A DNA stretch of 64,000 nucleotides from contig SCUI01000010.1 of the NCBI GenBank assembly GCA_004297225.1, forward strand, positions 434,001 to 498,000, read 5' to 3'. The notes beneath the pieces are model-generated. The model searched no databases. It was not told the DNA's origin and worked only from the letters and a program-made list of their open reading frames with translations. Shown piece by piece: positions 49,362-59,288 of the stretch. Both the position numbers and the translations under genes were made by a program. Position 1 is the stretch's first letter. Each line of letters begins with the position of its first letter. Source of the stretch: Lysobacteraceae bacterium (GTDB lineage: Bacteria > Pseudomonadota > Gammaproteobacteria > Xanthomonadales > Xanthomonadaceae).

Positions 49362-51430
49362 TGGCAGAGCTTGACGAGTACTACCAAGACTTGATGGGGG
49401 ACATCCGGCGCGAGGCGGATGCCAGTGGAATCATGATGGTCGAAGCATTCTTTGACCGTATGGCGGAGCGCCTCACGGAAGCAGGTGAACTGGAAGTGGC
49501 GCATCGCGCCTACTTCCAGAGCGGTGACGGCAATCAGAAGCTCAGGGTCGACGGTTACTCGGGAGACCCGCGTGAGACAGAAGGAGTTCTAGGGCTCATA
49601 GTCTGTGATTTTATTGACAACGACGATGTCCAGACCTTTGGAAAGAGCGATGTGCCACCCATCCTGAATCCTTTGGTCCGCTTCTTAAAGAAGGCTAAGG
49701 CCACCGAGTTCCGGGACTCCTTGAACGAGGTGAATCCCGCGTTTCAGGTTTCGGACCTGATCATTGCGACGTGGTCCCAAGTCACGAAGGTCAAGCTGAT
49801 TCTTGTCTCAAACCGTCAATACATAGGACGCGACGATACAGTCAAGCTCGCGGACGCGGGAGAAATTCCCATCACTTGGTCCGTCTGGGACTTGGCCAGA
49901 TTCGAGAAGTTTGATCGCTCCGGGCAGGCGAGAGAAGACATTGTCATCGATTTCGCCAACGACTTCGGCGCACCCATGCCTGCACTTCGCGCTTCGCAGG
50001 GGTGCTCAGGTCTGGAGAGCTATCTTCTGATCGTTCCTGGGGAGCAGCTTGCGTGCATATATGACCGATGGGGCGCACGGTTGCTTGAGGCCAATGTTCG
50101 CTCGTTCCTACAGGCACGAGCCAAGACCAACAAGGGGATCCAGCGAACCATCAAGGAAGAGCCAGCTCTCTTCTTTCCTTACAACAATGGTCTGTCAGCG
50201 ACTGCCGAGGAAGTCGCCTGCACGCGAACCAATGACGGGTTGGCAATTTCCTCCGTGCGCAACCTTCAAATCGTCAATGGTGCCCAGACAACAGGCTCCA
50301 TCCACGCGGGGTTGAAGAGCGCACGGGACCAGCTCGGGTCGGTGTTCGTGCAGATGAAGCTGACTGTGGTGCCGCCGGAAGAATCCGAAAGCATTGTTCC
50401 GAAAATTTCCGAGTACGCCAACACTCAGAACAAGGTCAATGCTGCCGACTTCTTCTCGAACCATCCCTTCCACATCCGAGTCGAGCAGTTCTCCCGCAAG
50501 GTGATTTTCACCGCCCGTGCGGGTACACGTCACGACAGCAAGTGGTTCTATGAACGGTCCCGAGGCCAGTTCATAAACGCGCGCAGCAAGCTTACACCTG
50601 CTCAGCTAAGGAAGTTCGACCTGGAATTTCCAAAGGCTCAGCTTTTCACAAAGACGGATCTCGCAAAATTCGAATTCTCGGCTGCAGGAAAGCCGCACGT
50701 GGTATCGCGGGGTGCGCAGAAGAACTTCGCCGAGTTTGCGAAGGAGATCGGCGAGGCCTGGTCGAAGAGCGAATCGAAGTATGACGAGCTCTGGTTCAAG
50801 AGGTTGATAGCAAAGGCGATCGTCTTCCGCACACTCGAATCCGAGGTGCCCAAGCAATCCTGGTACGAAGGTGGCTATCGGGCAAACATCGTGACCTATG
50901 CAATGGCAAAGGTTTTCCACGACACAGAACGCGAGCTGGAGGTTCTCGATCTCGACATGATCTGGCGCCGACAGAGCGTTCCCGATCCGCTGAAGCGGGC
51001 GCTTCTCCTGGCAGCGGCCGAAGCGCATCATGTAATTATGCATCCCGTGTCTGGCATGAGAAACATGTCGGAATGGGCAAAGCAGCAGGCATGTTGGCAC
51101 ACCTTGGCAAGTCTTGAGATTGATTATGGAGATGATCTCGGAGATTGTTTGGCGCTCAAGGACCGCGCAAAGGCTGCCGAGAGGGATGAGCGGCGGAAGA
51201 AGCGGGAAGACGACGGAATTTCAGCTCAGGCAGATGTGGTCGGGCGTGGACCGGCATTCTGGAAAGGTCTACTGGATATCGGACGCTCCCAGCAAAAGTT
51301 GTCCCCGAAGGACGAACAGATCCTGATGGTTTGCGCAGCCATGCCACGCCAGATTCCCAGCGAGCAACAGTGCAAGTACGTTCTCAAGCTGCTTGAACGG
51401 ATGGAGGAGGAAGGTCTCGCTCTAAGCTGA
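49358..51430 (+). CDS. AIPR family protein (MzaE-like)
   Basis: A 690-residue protein of the AIPR (abortive infection phage resistance) family. The hallmark segment LFFPYNNGLSATAEEV and the following LQIVNGAQTTGSIHAGL and ISEYANTQNKVNAADF are well conserved, in the middle of the protein (about residues 265-360). The biochemical activity of the family is not settled, and a nuclease role has been proposed for some members. The ATG at 49358 overlaps the DUF4420 stop as ATGA and has GGGGAAG before it; the next ATG is one codon later. It is the last gene of the island, and 104 bases without a visible terminator follow. Confidence 0.92.
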   Translation: MMAELDEYYQDLMGDIRREADASGIMMVEAFFDRMAERLTEAGELEVAHRAYFQSGDGNQKLRVDGYSGDPRETEGVLGLIVCDFIDNDDVQTFGKSDVPPILNPLVRFLKKAKATEFRDSLNEVNPAFQVSDLIIATWSQVTKVKLILVSNRQYIGRDDTVKLADAGEIPITWSVWDLARFEKFDRSGQAREDIVIDFANDFGAPMPALRASQGCSGLESYLLIVPGEQLACIYDRWGARLLEANVRSFLQARAKTNKGIQRTIKEEPALFFPYNNGLSATAEEVACTRTNDGLAISSVRNLQIVNGAQTTGSIHAGLKSARDQLGSVFVQMKLTVVPPEESESIVPKISEYANTQNKVNAADFFSNHPFHIRVEQFSRKVIFTARAGTRHDSKWFYERSRGQFINARSKLTPAQLRKFDLEFPKAQLFTKTDLAKFEFSAAGKPHVVSRGAQKNFAEFAKEIGEAWSKSESKYDELWFKRLIAKAIVFRTLESEVPKQSWYEGGYRANIVTYAMAKVFHDTERELEVLDLDMIWRRQSVPDPLKRALLLAAAEAHHVIMHPVSGMRNMSEWAKQQACWHTLASLEIDYGDDLGDCLALKDRAKAAERDERRKKREDDGISAQADVVGRGPAFWKGLLDIGRSQQKLSPKDEQILMVCAAMPRQIPSEQQCKYVLKLLERMEEEGLALS

Positions 51431-51534
51431 AAGGATCTGCCTTGTCCATCAATTGGGGCCTAAGGCTGCGGCGCACGAGATCAGGTGGGACGTAGAAGTC
51501 TTCCGACGCCTCAGCCCGTGGCAGGATTACCCGC

Positions 51535-52468
<934 letters not shown>

Positions 52469-52482
<14 letters not shown>

Positions 52483-52497
52483 GCCTCGACGGCCACG
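52469..52497 (+). repeat. Direct repeat, left copy (ghost permease start)
   Basis: A 29-base segment matching 52897-52925 at 25 of 29 positions, including GCATGAGCCTC. It contains the ATPase stop and an ATG that would encode MSLDGH, compared with MSLNVH at the true permease start. It brackets a 428-bp insertion. Confidence 0.85.
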
Positions 52498-52503
52498 TGG
52501 TGG

Positions 52504-52722
52504 TCACGAATCGGCAGCGCGATCGGTATCGGGGTTGGGGGATTGCACGGGGGCGGCGTCGACCCGGAGCAGGGTGCGGGTGACGCCCAGGACTTCGATC
52601 TTGCCGCCCTTGTCGCGGAAGGCGTCGATGTCGGCGGCGATCGCTTCGTGCGTCATCTGCCCTTTCGGTGGCTGCTTGCGGGGGCCCGAGGCGATGCGGT
52701 GCGGCTTCTTGGCTTGTGGCAT
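52504..52722 (-). CDS. Small SutA-like hypothetical protein
   Basis: A 72-residue basic protein reading MPQAKKPHRIASGPRKQP, then MTHEAIAADIDAFRDKGGKIEVLG. The helix followed by F-x-x-K-G-G-K-I-x-x-L recalls the conserved part of SutA-type RNA polymerase-binding proteins of Pseudomonas and related short proteins. The likeness is partial, and the acidic N-terminal tail of SutA is replaced by a basic one. It lies on the opposite strand between the ATPase and permease genes of an ABC exporter, inside a segment bounded by direct repeats, so it was probably inserted there. Confidence 0.68.
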   Translation of the reverse strand: MPQAKKPHRIASGPRKQPPKGQMTHEAIAADIDAFRDKGGKIEVLGVTRTLLRVDAAPVQSPNPDTDRAADS

Positions 52723-52896
52723 GGGGCTTCCTCGGTAGAGGCGCAGCGGAATGTCGCGGCGTTGCCCCGGGCGAAACCCCATGCTACGCGCTTGCGCGAG
52801 TGGGTGCCGGGTTCCCCGCGGGTGGTCCTCGACCGGGCGCGGCCCGTTCGCGGACAATCGGCTGCATGCCATCCGCGCACTCGCATCGAACCATGG

Positions 52897-52925
52897 GACC
52901 CGGCGCATGAGCCTCAACGTCCACG
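52897..52925 (+). repeat. Direct repeat, right copy (true permease start)
   Basis: The second copy of the 29-base repeat, containing the ATG of the permease gene at 52907. The offset between copies is 428 bases. Confidence 0.85.
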
Positions 52926-53674
52926 CCATCCGCGCCATCTACCGCTTCGAGATGGCCCGCACCGGCCGCACCCTGCTGGAATCCATCGTCTCGCCGGTGC
53001 TGTCCACCTCGCTGTACTTCGTGGTGTTCGGCAGCGCGATCGGCTCGCGCATGGGCGACATCGACGGCGTCGGCTACGGCGCATTCATCATCCCCGGCCT
53101 GATCATGCTGTCGCTGCTCAGCGAGAGCATCTCCAACGCCTCGTTCGGCATCTACATGCCCAAGTGGTCGGGCACGATCTACGAGCTGCTGTCGGCGCCG
53201 GTGTCCTTCGTCGAGGTGGTGGTGGGCTACGTGGGCGCGGCGGCGACCAAGTCACTAGTGCTGGGCGTTTTGATCCTCGCCACCGCGCGCCTGTTCGTCG
53301 ACTACGAGATCCAGCATCCGTTCTGGATGCTCGCGTTCCTGTTGCTGACGGCCACCAGCTTCAGCCTGTTCGGTTTCATCATCGGGCTCTGGGCCGATGA
53401 CTTCCAGAAGCTGCAGATCGTGCCGCTGATGGTGGTCACGCCGCTGACCTTCCTCGGCGGCGCGTTCTACTCGATCAAGATGCTGCCGCCGGTCTGGCAG
53501 ACGATCACCCTGGTCAATCCGGTGGTGTACCTGATCAGCGGCTTCCGCTGGAGCTTCTACGGCAATGCGGACGTCCCGGTCGGCATCAGCATCGCCGCGA
53601 TCACCGGGTTCCTGGTCGTGTGCCTGGCGGCGGTGTGGTGGATCTTCCGCACGGGGTGGAAGCTGAAGGCATAA
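52907..53674 (+). CDS. ABC-2 type transporter permease (YadH type)
   Basis: A 255-residue inner-membrane permease with six hydrophobic segments. The segments [38 protein letters not shown] and [20 protein letters not shown] match the ABC-2 family, and [16 protein letters not shown] is its conserved C-terminal signature. It pairs with the upstream ATPase. Because of the inserted segment it now has its own leader of at least 184 bases, with GACAAT at about 52854 as a possible -10 element. Substrate unknown. Confidence 0.93.
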   Translation: MSLNVHAIRAIYRFEMARTGRTLLESIVSPVLSTSLYFVVFGSAIGSRMGDIDGVGYGAFIIPGLIMLSLLSESISNASFGIYMPKWSGTIYELLSAPVSFVEVVVGYVGAAATKSLVLGVLILATARLFVDYEIQHPFWMLAFLLLTATSFSLFGFIIGLWADDFQKLQIVPLMVVTPLTFLGGAFYSIKMLPPVWQTITLVNPVVYLISGFRWSFYGNADVPVGISIAAITGFLVVCLAAVWWIFRTGWKLKA

Positions 53675-53792
53675 GGTGGCTCGTGATGAAGCGTGAGCCG
53701 CCAGCGGCTGCACGCGCCATGAACGATCGCAAGCCATGCCGGCACACCGCTTTCGTTGCGCGCATAGTGGGCCGAATCCTGGAGTGCGCCAC

Positions 53793-54023
53793 ATGAAATT
53801 CCCGCCCGACAACGATCCAACACCCATCACGCCCGTGCTGTCGCCGGACGCACAGCCCAGACCCGTCCACCCGGAAGCGCCCGAACGCTCGGGATGGCCA
53901 GCGCCCGATCCCACTTCCAACGCGCAGCGCCGTGGTACCGATGCCGGGACCTGGTCGCCGGAAGGCCCCTCGGGCGAGTGGAAACGCCGTTCGCTGGACC
54001 GGTTTGCGCATTTTCGTCGCTGA
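53793..54023 (+). CDS. Small Pro-rich hypothetical protein
   Basis: A possible 76-residue protein of low complexity (rich in Pro, Arg, Ser and Asp, for example [19 protein letters not shown]) with no recognised motif or membrane segment. An ATG with GGAG ten bases upstream and a frame that ends 46 bases before the sensor kinase start give some support. The composition is like that of noncoding GC-rich sequence, so this may not be a gene. If it is not, then 53675-54069 (395 bases) holds nothing else I can identify. Confidence 0.35.
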   Translation: MKFPPDNDPTPITPVLSPDAQPRPVHPEAPERSGWPAPDPTSNAQRRGTDAGTWSPEGPSGEWKRRSLDRFAHFRR

Positions 54024-54069
54024 ACCGCCTTCCAGGGTCGAAGATGGCGCCGGGGTGTATGGTGGTCCG

Positions 54070-55239
54070 ATGCTGTACCGCTTCCTCCAGGAACACCGCG
54101 CGGAGCTGATCGCCCGTTGCCGGGCCAAGGTCGAGGCCCGCGCGCATGCGGGATCCCTGGCGCGAGAGCTGGAACATGGCGTCAGCCTTTTCCTCGACCA
54201 GTTGATCAAGACGTTGCAGGTGGAGCAGGGATCGCTTCCCGGGCTCAGCCGCGAAGTGTCGGGCCCCAGCGGTGGGGGCCGCCCCAATGCGTCAGAGATC
54301 GGGACGTCCGCAACAGCCCACGGCATGGAATTGCTGCAGAACGGCTTCACCGTCGAGGAACTGGTCCACGACTACGGCGACCTGTGCCAGGCCATCACCG
54401 ACCTGGCGTTGGCGAACGATGTGCCCTTCACGATGGAGGAGTTTCGCACGCTCAACCGGTGCCTCGACAACGCCATCGCCAACGCCATCACCGAGTACGC
54501 CTACCAGCACGACACCCTGCAAGCGGATCGGCAGGCAGATGCCTACAACCTTCGCCTGGGCCAATTCGCGCACGAACTGCGCAACCACCTTGGCACCGCC
54601 ACGCTCGCAGTCATGGCGCTGAAGACCGGTCGGGTGGGCGTGGCGAGCGCCACCGGCGCGGTGCTCGATCGCAGCCTGGTGAACCTGCGCAACCTGATCG
54701 ACCGCTCGCTGGCCGAAGTGCGCATGAATTCCGGCGCGATCCTCCAGCAGGAGCTGTTCTCGCTCGCCGACTTCATCGGCGACGTCAAGGCGGCGGGCGA
54801 CCTGGAAGCCTCGGTGCGCGGCTGCAATCTCCTCGTCGGGGAGGTCGATGCGCAGCTCGCGGTGGATGGCGACCGCGACCTGCTGTTTTCCGCGATGGGC
54901 AACCTGCTCCAGAATGCGTTCAAGTTCACGCGCCCGGGTGGGGACGTCAGGGTGCAGGCCTACGCGGCGGGGGACCGCGTGATGATCGATGTCGGCGACG
55001 AATGCGGTGGATTGCCTGGTGGCGACACGGAGGCGATGTTCGCTCCATACGCGCAGGCAGGCGAGGATCGGAGCGGACTTGGCCTTGGCCTCTCCATCTC
55101 GCGCCGCAGCGTCGAAGCCAATCACGGCCGCCTTGTCGCCCGTGATGTCCCCGGACGAGGCTGTGTCTTCAGCATCGATCTCCCACGCCACGCGATCGCC
55201 GCATCGCAGGGGCGGGTGCTGGATACATCCTCGGCCTGA
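54070..55239 (+). CDS. Sensor histidine kinase with RsbRD-like N-terminus
   Basis: A 389-residue soluble sensor kinase. The N-terminal about 170 residues ([20 protein letters not shown], then [15 protein letters not shown] and [11 protein letters not shown]) resemble the RsbRD-type helical sensor domain. The H-box is [18 protein letters not shown], and the ATPase motifs are the N-box [25 protein letters not shown] and [18 protein letters not shown]. No membrane segment is present, so the signal is probably cytoplasmic. No response regulator gene is adjacent. GGTGG lies before the ATG. Confidence 0.87.
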   Translation: MLYRFLQEHRAELIARCRAKVEARAHAGSLARELEHGVSLFLDQLIKTLQVEQGSLPGLSREVSGPSGGGRPNASEIGTSATAHGMELLQNGFTVEELVHDYGDLCQAITDLALANDVPFTMEEFRTLNRCLDNAIANAITEYAYQHDTLQADRQADAYNLRLGQFAHELRNHLGTATLAVMALKTGRVGVASATGAVLDRSLVNLRNLIDRSLAEVRMNSGAILQQELFSLADFIGDVKAAGDLEASVRGCNLLVGEVDAQLAVDGDRDLLFSAMGNLLQNAFKFTRPGGDVRVQAYAAGDRVMIDVGDECGGLPGGDTEAMFAPYAQAGEDRSGLGLGLSISRRSVEANHGRLVARDVPGRGCVFSIDLPRHAIAASQGRVLDTSSA

Positions 55240-55261
55240 TCATGCTGCCGCTGCGCAGCGA

Positions 55262-57394
55262 TCATTCGCCCTCCGCCGGCACCACGCAATGGTCGCGCGT
55301 CCGCGGCAACGGCCGCCCGTCGGCGACCGGGTTGCCGACGTTGCGGATGTATTCCTTGTCCAGGCAGTGGAACTCGATCGACTGCGAGGCGGCGGCGCGC
55401 GGCACCAGGATGTGCTTCATCCAGCCGGCGGCCAGGTCCACGACGATGTCGCTCATGCCCATCCCGAAGATGCCCTTGATCGCGTTCACCATCTCGCTGA
55501 AGCCCGGCGCGCCGGTGTCGACAACCTTGGCGACGACGGTGGCGTGGGCGACGGCGAGTTCGCCGCTGCTGGCCTGTTCGGGCGCCACCTCGGCCTTGAG
55601 CCGGGCTTCGGCGTGCGCGGGCGAGGCGCGCTTCAGGTTCATCTCGCGCTGCACCGAGTTGCGCTTGACGAACGCGTTGTCCGGGTCGCGCATCGGGATG
55701 TTGAGGTGTTCGGGATGCAGCGGCCGGATTTCCCATTGCACGCGCCAGTTCTCGGCGGCGTCGGCGACTTCCTTCAGGCTCTGCAGGCTGGGCAGTTCCA
55801 GCGCGCCGAAGCACTGGTTGATGATCTCGGCGGAGCGAGTTTCCTGGTCCTGCAGCGCGCGCTCGTAGTCCTCCAGGTCCTTGGGGTCGACGCCGGCGCT
55901 GGCGGTGAACCAGGCGAAGCGACTGCCGTGGCCTTTGCCGCCCTTGGCCGGCTTGTGCACCTGGCCCTGTTCGGCGTTGACCCGGGTTTCGGTGTTGGCG
56001 AACTGGATCACCACGCGCAGGATCTTGGAGGCGCTGCCGAGGCCGGAGAGCAGGCCATCCGGAATGTCGAACAGCCCGCCGAGCGCCTTGGTAGCTTCGT
56101 TGGCGACTTCGTTGACGGCCCAGTCGCTGGCGCTGGCTTCACCCGGCGAATCGCCGCCGAGGATGCTCTTGATGTCGGCGCAGCTGGAGAGGCTGGCCTG
56201 CGCATGCGCCGGTGGCAGCACGGCGTCGACGAGGTGGGTCGCGAGCCAGGCCGGTTGCGATGAAGGCGTCGCAGCCGCAGACGTGGGTGCGGGCGGCTGG
56301 CCGCGCTGGAACGCGGCCACGAACAACTGCATTTCCAGCAGCGTCAGCCGGTAGTCGTCGGAGCGCGGGCCGCCGCGCAGGTCCACGGGCAGGTCGCTGC
56401 CGCGGGCCGGGCGCACGTATTCCGAGCCCAGCAGGTCGAACGGCGCCTGCTGCAGGCGCGCCATCTCGGCGAGGAACAGTGGGGTGAAGCTCTGCGGATC
56501 GTCCGGATGCTTCGCGGCTTCGCGCACCCAGGCGTCGAGGAACCGCAGCAGGGCGTCGCCGGCGGTGTAGTTGGGGCCGATCTGGTTCCATGCGACAAAC
56601 TCGCGATGGGCGCGGTCCTTGGCGCGATTGGCGTTGCGGGTGCGCTCTCGGCTCCCGTCCGCCAGTGAGCGCCTGGCTTCGCGCAGTGCCTTGTTGGCCT
56701 CGCCCGATGCCTGTCGCGCGCTCTCGAGCCTGGCGTACAGCGGTTCGCGTTGCGCCAACGGAACGGTGTTGATTGCGGCTTTGGCGTCGCCCAATGCGGC
56801 CAGTGCCTCCTCCGCGGCAGCCTCGAGCGCGGGGATCCGTGCCGCCAGTGCCCGGTCCGCGGCCACACCACTGGCGAGCACGGCGTCCCCGGCGGCCGCG
56901 ACTTCGGCCAGTGCCTCGTCGCGGCGCGCGCGCGCTTCGTCCTCGGTCAACCAGGCGGGAGCGCTCGTCGAGCCACCGAGGTCCCACGCGAAGGTATCGA
57001 GGAAGTGCGCGAATTCGGATGCGTGCAGGCGGAACGCTGTCTCGCGGTTGCGCGCCTCGATCGCCAGGTTGCGGGCTTCCAGCGCGGTCATCGCGTAGGG
57101 CGTCGCCGGGCCGATCGCCGGCACCACGATTTTTTCGCCGTCGGTGGTGGCCATGCCGCCGCGGGCGAGCACTTCGCGGGTGATGCGGGTAGCGCTGGCG
57201 AGATCCTCCGTGGCGACCAGCTGCCGCGCGAGTTCCGTCCACCGGCCCTGCGGCAACGGCTCCAGGCCGTGGACCGCTCCCGCGGGCGCAAGCGGTGCAT
57301 CCGCGGTCGAAGCCGCGGGGGCAGTGGAATCGTCGGAACCGGAACAGCCGGCAAGTGCCAGCGCGAGGAAGCACAGGGGGAGCAGGGGCCGCAT
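55262..57394 (-). CDS. Large lipoprotein of unknown function
   Basis: A 710-residue exported protein with lipobox LALAGC (lipidated Cys17). The N-terminal third contains charged, Ala/Arg/Glu-rich helical segments (about residues 165-265) that could form a coiled coil. The middle has SSCADIKSILGGD, and the C-terminal part includes a short hydrophobic IFGMGMSDIVVDLAAGW and ends FHCLDKEYIRNVGNPVADG. No known family is recognised. The start at MRPLLPLC is chosen because it gives a perfect lipoprotein signal, and the upstream extension is basic and unlikely. It converges with the sensor kinase gene. Confidence 0.75.
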   Translation of the reverse strand: MRPLLPLCFLALALAGCSGSDDSTAPAASTADAPLAPAGAVHGLEPLPQGRWTELARQLVATEDLASATRITREVLARGGMATTDGEKIVVPAIGPATPYAMTALEARNLAIEARNRETAFRLHASEFAHFLDTFAWDLGGSTSAPAWLTEDEARARRDEALAEVAAAGDAVLASGVAADRALAARIPALEAAAEEALAALGDAKAAINTVPLAQREPLYARLESARQASGEANKALREARRSLADGSRERTRNANRAKDRAHREFVAWNQIGPNYTAGDALLRFLDAWVREAAKHPDDPQSFTPLFLAEMARLQQAPFDLLGSEYVRPARGSDLPVDLRGGPRSDDYRLTLLEMQLFVAAFQRGQPPAPTSAAATPSSQPAWLATHLVDAVLPPAHAQASLSSCADIKSILGGDSPGEASASDWAVNEVANEATKALGGLFDIPDGLLSGLGSASKILRVVIQFANTETRVNAEQGQVHKPAKGGKGHGSRFAWFTASAGVDPKDLEDYERALQDQETRSAEIINQCFGALELPSLQSLKEVADAAENWRVQWEIRPLHPEHLNIPMRDPDNAFVKRNSVQREMNLKRASPAHAEARLKAEVAPEQASSGELAVAHATVVAKVVDTGAPGFSEMVNAIKGIFGMGMSDIVVDLAAGWMKHILVPRAAASQSIEFHCLDKEYIRNVGNPVADGRPLPRTRDHCVVPAEGE

Positions 57395-57498
57395 GAACAA
57401 GGGTCGATCCTTCTTTTTGCCCCGGATTTTACCTGTGATTCCGGGCCGGGGACTGCCAAATCGGGCATCCTGTCGCCGGGTCGTCACCGGGGGACACC

Positions 57499-57612
57499 AT
57501 GTTCGTGCTGGGCATGTGGTTGCTGCTGTCAGAGACGCTGCTGCTGGTGTGCTCGGTCAGTCGGCCGTACCCGACCTCCAAGGTGAACCCCGCGCGGTTT
57601 TTTCACGGTTGA
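57499..57612 (+). pseudogene. NnrU remnant with large internal deletion
   Basis: A 37-codon frame whose first part (GMWLLLSETLLLVCSVSRP) matches the NnrU protein encoded at 62000-62704 around GMWLLLPAVLLLVCAVSQP, and whose last part (VNPARFFHG and stop) matches that protein's extreme C-terminus. The roughly 125 residues in between are missing. It keeps GGGGACACC before its ATG, and its stop is two bases before the ZIP gene start. It is a decayed, internally deleted duplicate. A functional micro-protein is conceivable but unsupported. Confidence 0.8.
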
Positions 57613-57614
57613 GC

Positions 57615-58394
57615 ATGGCCGACCCCGGCTCAGTCCACGCAGCCTTCCTCGCCGGCTCCATCGCCGCCGGCGCCACGATGCTCGGTACGCTGCCGGCGCT
57701 GTTCGCAAGATCGCTCAGCGCGCGCCTGCAGGACACGATGCTCGGCTTCGGCGCCGGGATCATGCTGGCCGCCGCGAGCTTCTCCCTGGTGTTGCCGGCG
57801 CTCGGCACCGCGCTGCGACTCGGTGCCGGCGACTGGGGCAGCGGCCTTCTGGTTGGGTTGTCCCTGCTGGTCGGCGCGGGACTGGTGATGACCCTGGAGC
57901 GGGTGCTGCCGCACGAGCACTTCATCAAGGGGCCGGAAGGCGGCGACAGCAAACGCCTGGCGCGCACCTGGTTGTTCGTGTTCGCGATCTACCTGCACAA
58001 CCTGCCCGAGGGGCTGGCGATCGGCGTGGCCTACGCGGCCGATGCGTCGCAGGGACTGGTGCTGGCCACCGGCATCGCCATCCAGGACATCCCGGAAGGC
58101 CTGGTGGTGGCGCTGGCCTTGCTCGCGGCCGGTTACAGCCGGCGCCATGCGGTGCTGGTCGGCGTGGCCTCGGGCTTGATCGAGCCAGTGGGCGCGGCGC
58201 TGGGCGCGAGCGTGGTGATGGCCTCGCCCTGGCTGCTGCCCTGCGGCCTGGGCTTCGCCGCCGGCGCGATGCTGTTCGTGGTCAGCCACGAGATCATCCC
58301 GGAGTCGCACCGCAAGGGCCACGAGAACTTCGCCACCACCGGCCTGCTGGTGGGTTTCGTGCTGATGATGGTGCTGGATACCGCGTTGGGGTGA
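57615..58394 (+). CDS. ZIP family divalent metal transporter
   Basis: A 259-residue inner-membrane importer of zinc or related metals. Eight hydrophobic segments are visible. The metal-binding helices carry IYLHNLPEGLAIGV (TM4) and IAIQDIPEGLVVAL (TM5), the conserved H-N-x-P-E-G and D-x-P-E-G motifs. The loop between TM3 and TM4 is short and contains HEHFIKGPEGGD. It resembles GufA-type ZIPs. The start codon lies two bases after the NnrU remnant stop, so any promoter is inside or before that remnant. Confidence 0.93.
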   Translation: MADPGSVHAAFLAGSIAAGATMLGTLPALFARSLSARLQDTMLGFGAGIMLAAASFSLVLPALGTALRLGAGDWGSGLLVGLSLLVGAGLVMTLERVLPHEHFIKGPEGGDSKRLARTWLFVFAIYLHNLPEGLAIGVAYAADASQGLVLATGIAIQDIPEGLVVALALLAAGYSRRHAVLVGVASGLIEPVGAALGASVVMASPWLLPCGLGFAAGAMLFVVSHEIIPESHRKGHENFATTGLLVGFVLMMVLDTALG

Positions 58395-58488
58395 GCCGTG
58401 GTAACCCGTACCTGAATGCGGGTTTGCGGGCGTGCCCGCGCGAGATGGGACTTGCCCCATGCTCGCGCCATCACTTCCGGAGCCGCGC

Positions 58489-59220
58489 ATGCGCCCCCAT
58501 CATCCGTTACATCCCATGGGCATGGCCTTCGGCCTCCTGCTGACCCTCGCCGGTTGCGCCACCGCACAACTCCAGGTGCCTGCCTCGTTCGAGGCTACCG
58601 CCCAGGCGCTGCCCGTGACCGGTCACTCTCCGCGCCATTTCAACGAGCCCATCCGGATCGGCCCGTACAGCGCACTCGAACTCAGTGACGGCGGCACCTT
58701 CGGTTGGCAGTTGCCGGTTGGCGCGCTCGATGTCGGCGGCCGCGCGCGCGACTACGCGTTCACCCTGGTCGCCATCGGGCAACCGCCCGTCGAAGTGCAG
58801 TGTCGCGTCGCGAGCCTCGCGCTCGGCTACGACGACCATCATGGCCGGGTGGAATCGCGCACCGAACTCGATCTCACGGCCCTGTCGGGCCCGGCGCTGG
58901 GTTGCGGTTTGCATATCGACGACGGCGGGGAAGTGTCGTCGCTGCAACTCCGACGCTCGGGCACCCGCCTGGACGGCCGCGTCGGGACCCCTTGGGGTGA
59001 AGCGACCGTGCACAGCGTGCATGCACTGCAAGGCGCGGTGGTAGACACCTATGCGCCCGCCGGTTTCGAGATCGTGCTCGACGGCGCGCCAGTGGCCATG
59101 GTCGATGCGGTCAACGCCGGCCGCGTCCTGCTGGCACCGCGCCTCGACGACGGCCAGCGCAGCTACTTCGCCGCGGTCGCCGCGGCGCTGCTGCTGCTCG
59201 GGGAAGACGCGGAGGCCTGA
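58489..59220 (+). CDS. Hypothetical lipoprotein
   Basis: A 243-residue protein with a lipoprotein signal (LLLTLAGC, lipidated Cys at about residue 23). The mature part is beta-rich, with RIGPYSALELSDGGTFGWQLP and a repeated pattern of short strands, and has two cysteines in the middle (VQCRVASLAL and LGCGLHID) that might pair. No family is recognised. The ATG with GGAG ten bases upstream is chosen, and an in-frame ATG at 58459 would add ten residues before the signal. Confidence 0.7.
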   Translation: MRPHHPLHPMGMAFGLLLTLAGCATAQLQVPASFEATAQALPVTGHSPRHFNEPIRIGPYSALELSDGGTFGWQLPVGALDVGGRARDYAFTLVAIGQPPVEVQCRVASLALGYDDHHGRVESRTELDLTALSGPALGCGLHIDDGGEVSSLQLRRSGTRLDGRVGTPWGEATVHSVHALQGAVVDTYAPAGFEIVLDGAPVAMVDAVNAGRVLLAPRLDDGQRSYFAAVAAALLLLGEDAEA

Positions 59221-59288
59221 GCGACCCTCGCCCTGCATGCCAGCCCGGCCCGTGGCATTCTCCCCGTATTCCAATGGGGAGCATCGGA

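Noticed and set aside
41870-51534. Attachment-site repeats flanking the defence island
   Set aside because: I compared both flanks by eye and found no shared direct repeat longer than chance, and there is no integrase or tRNA.
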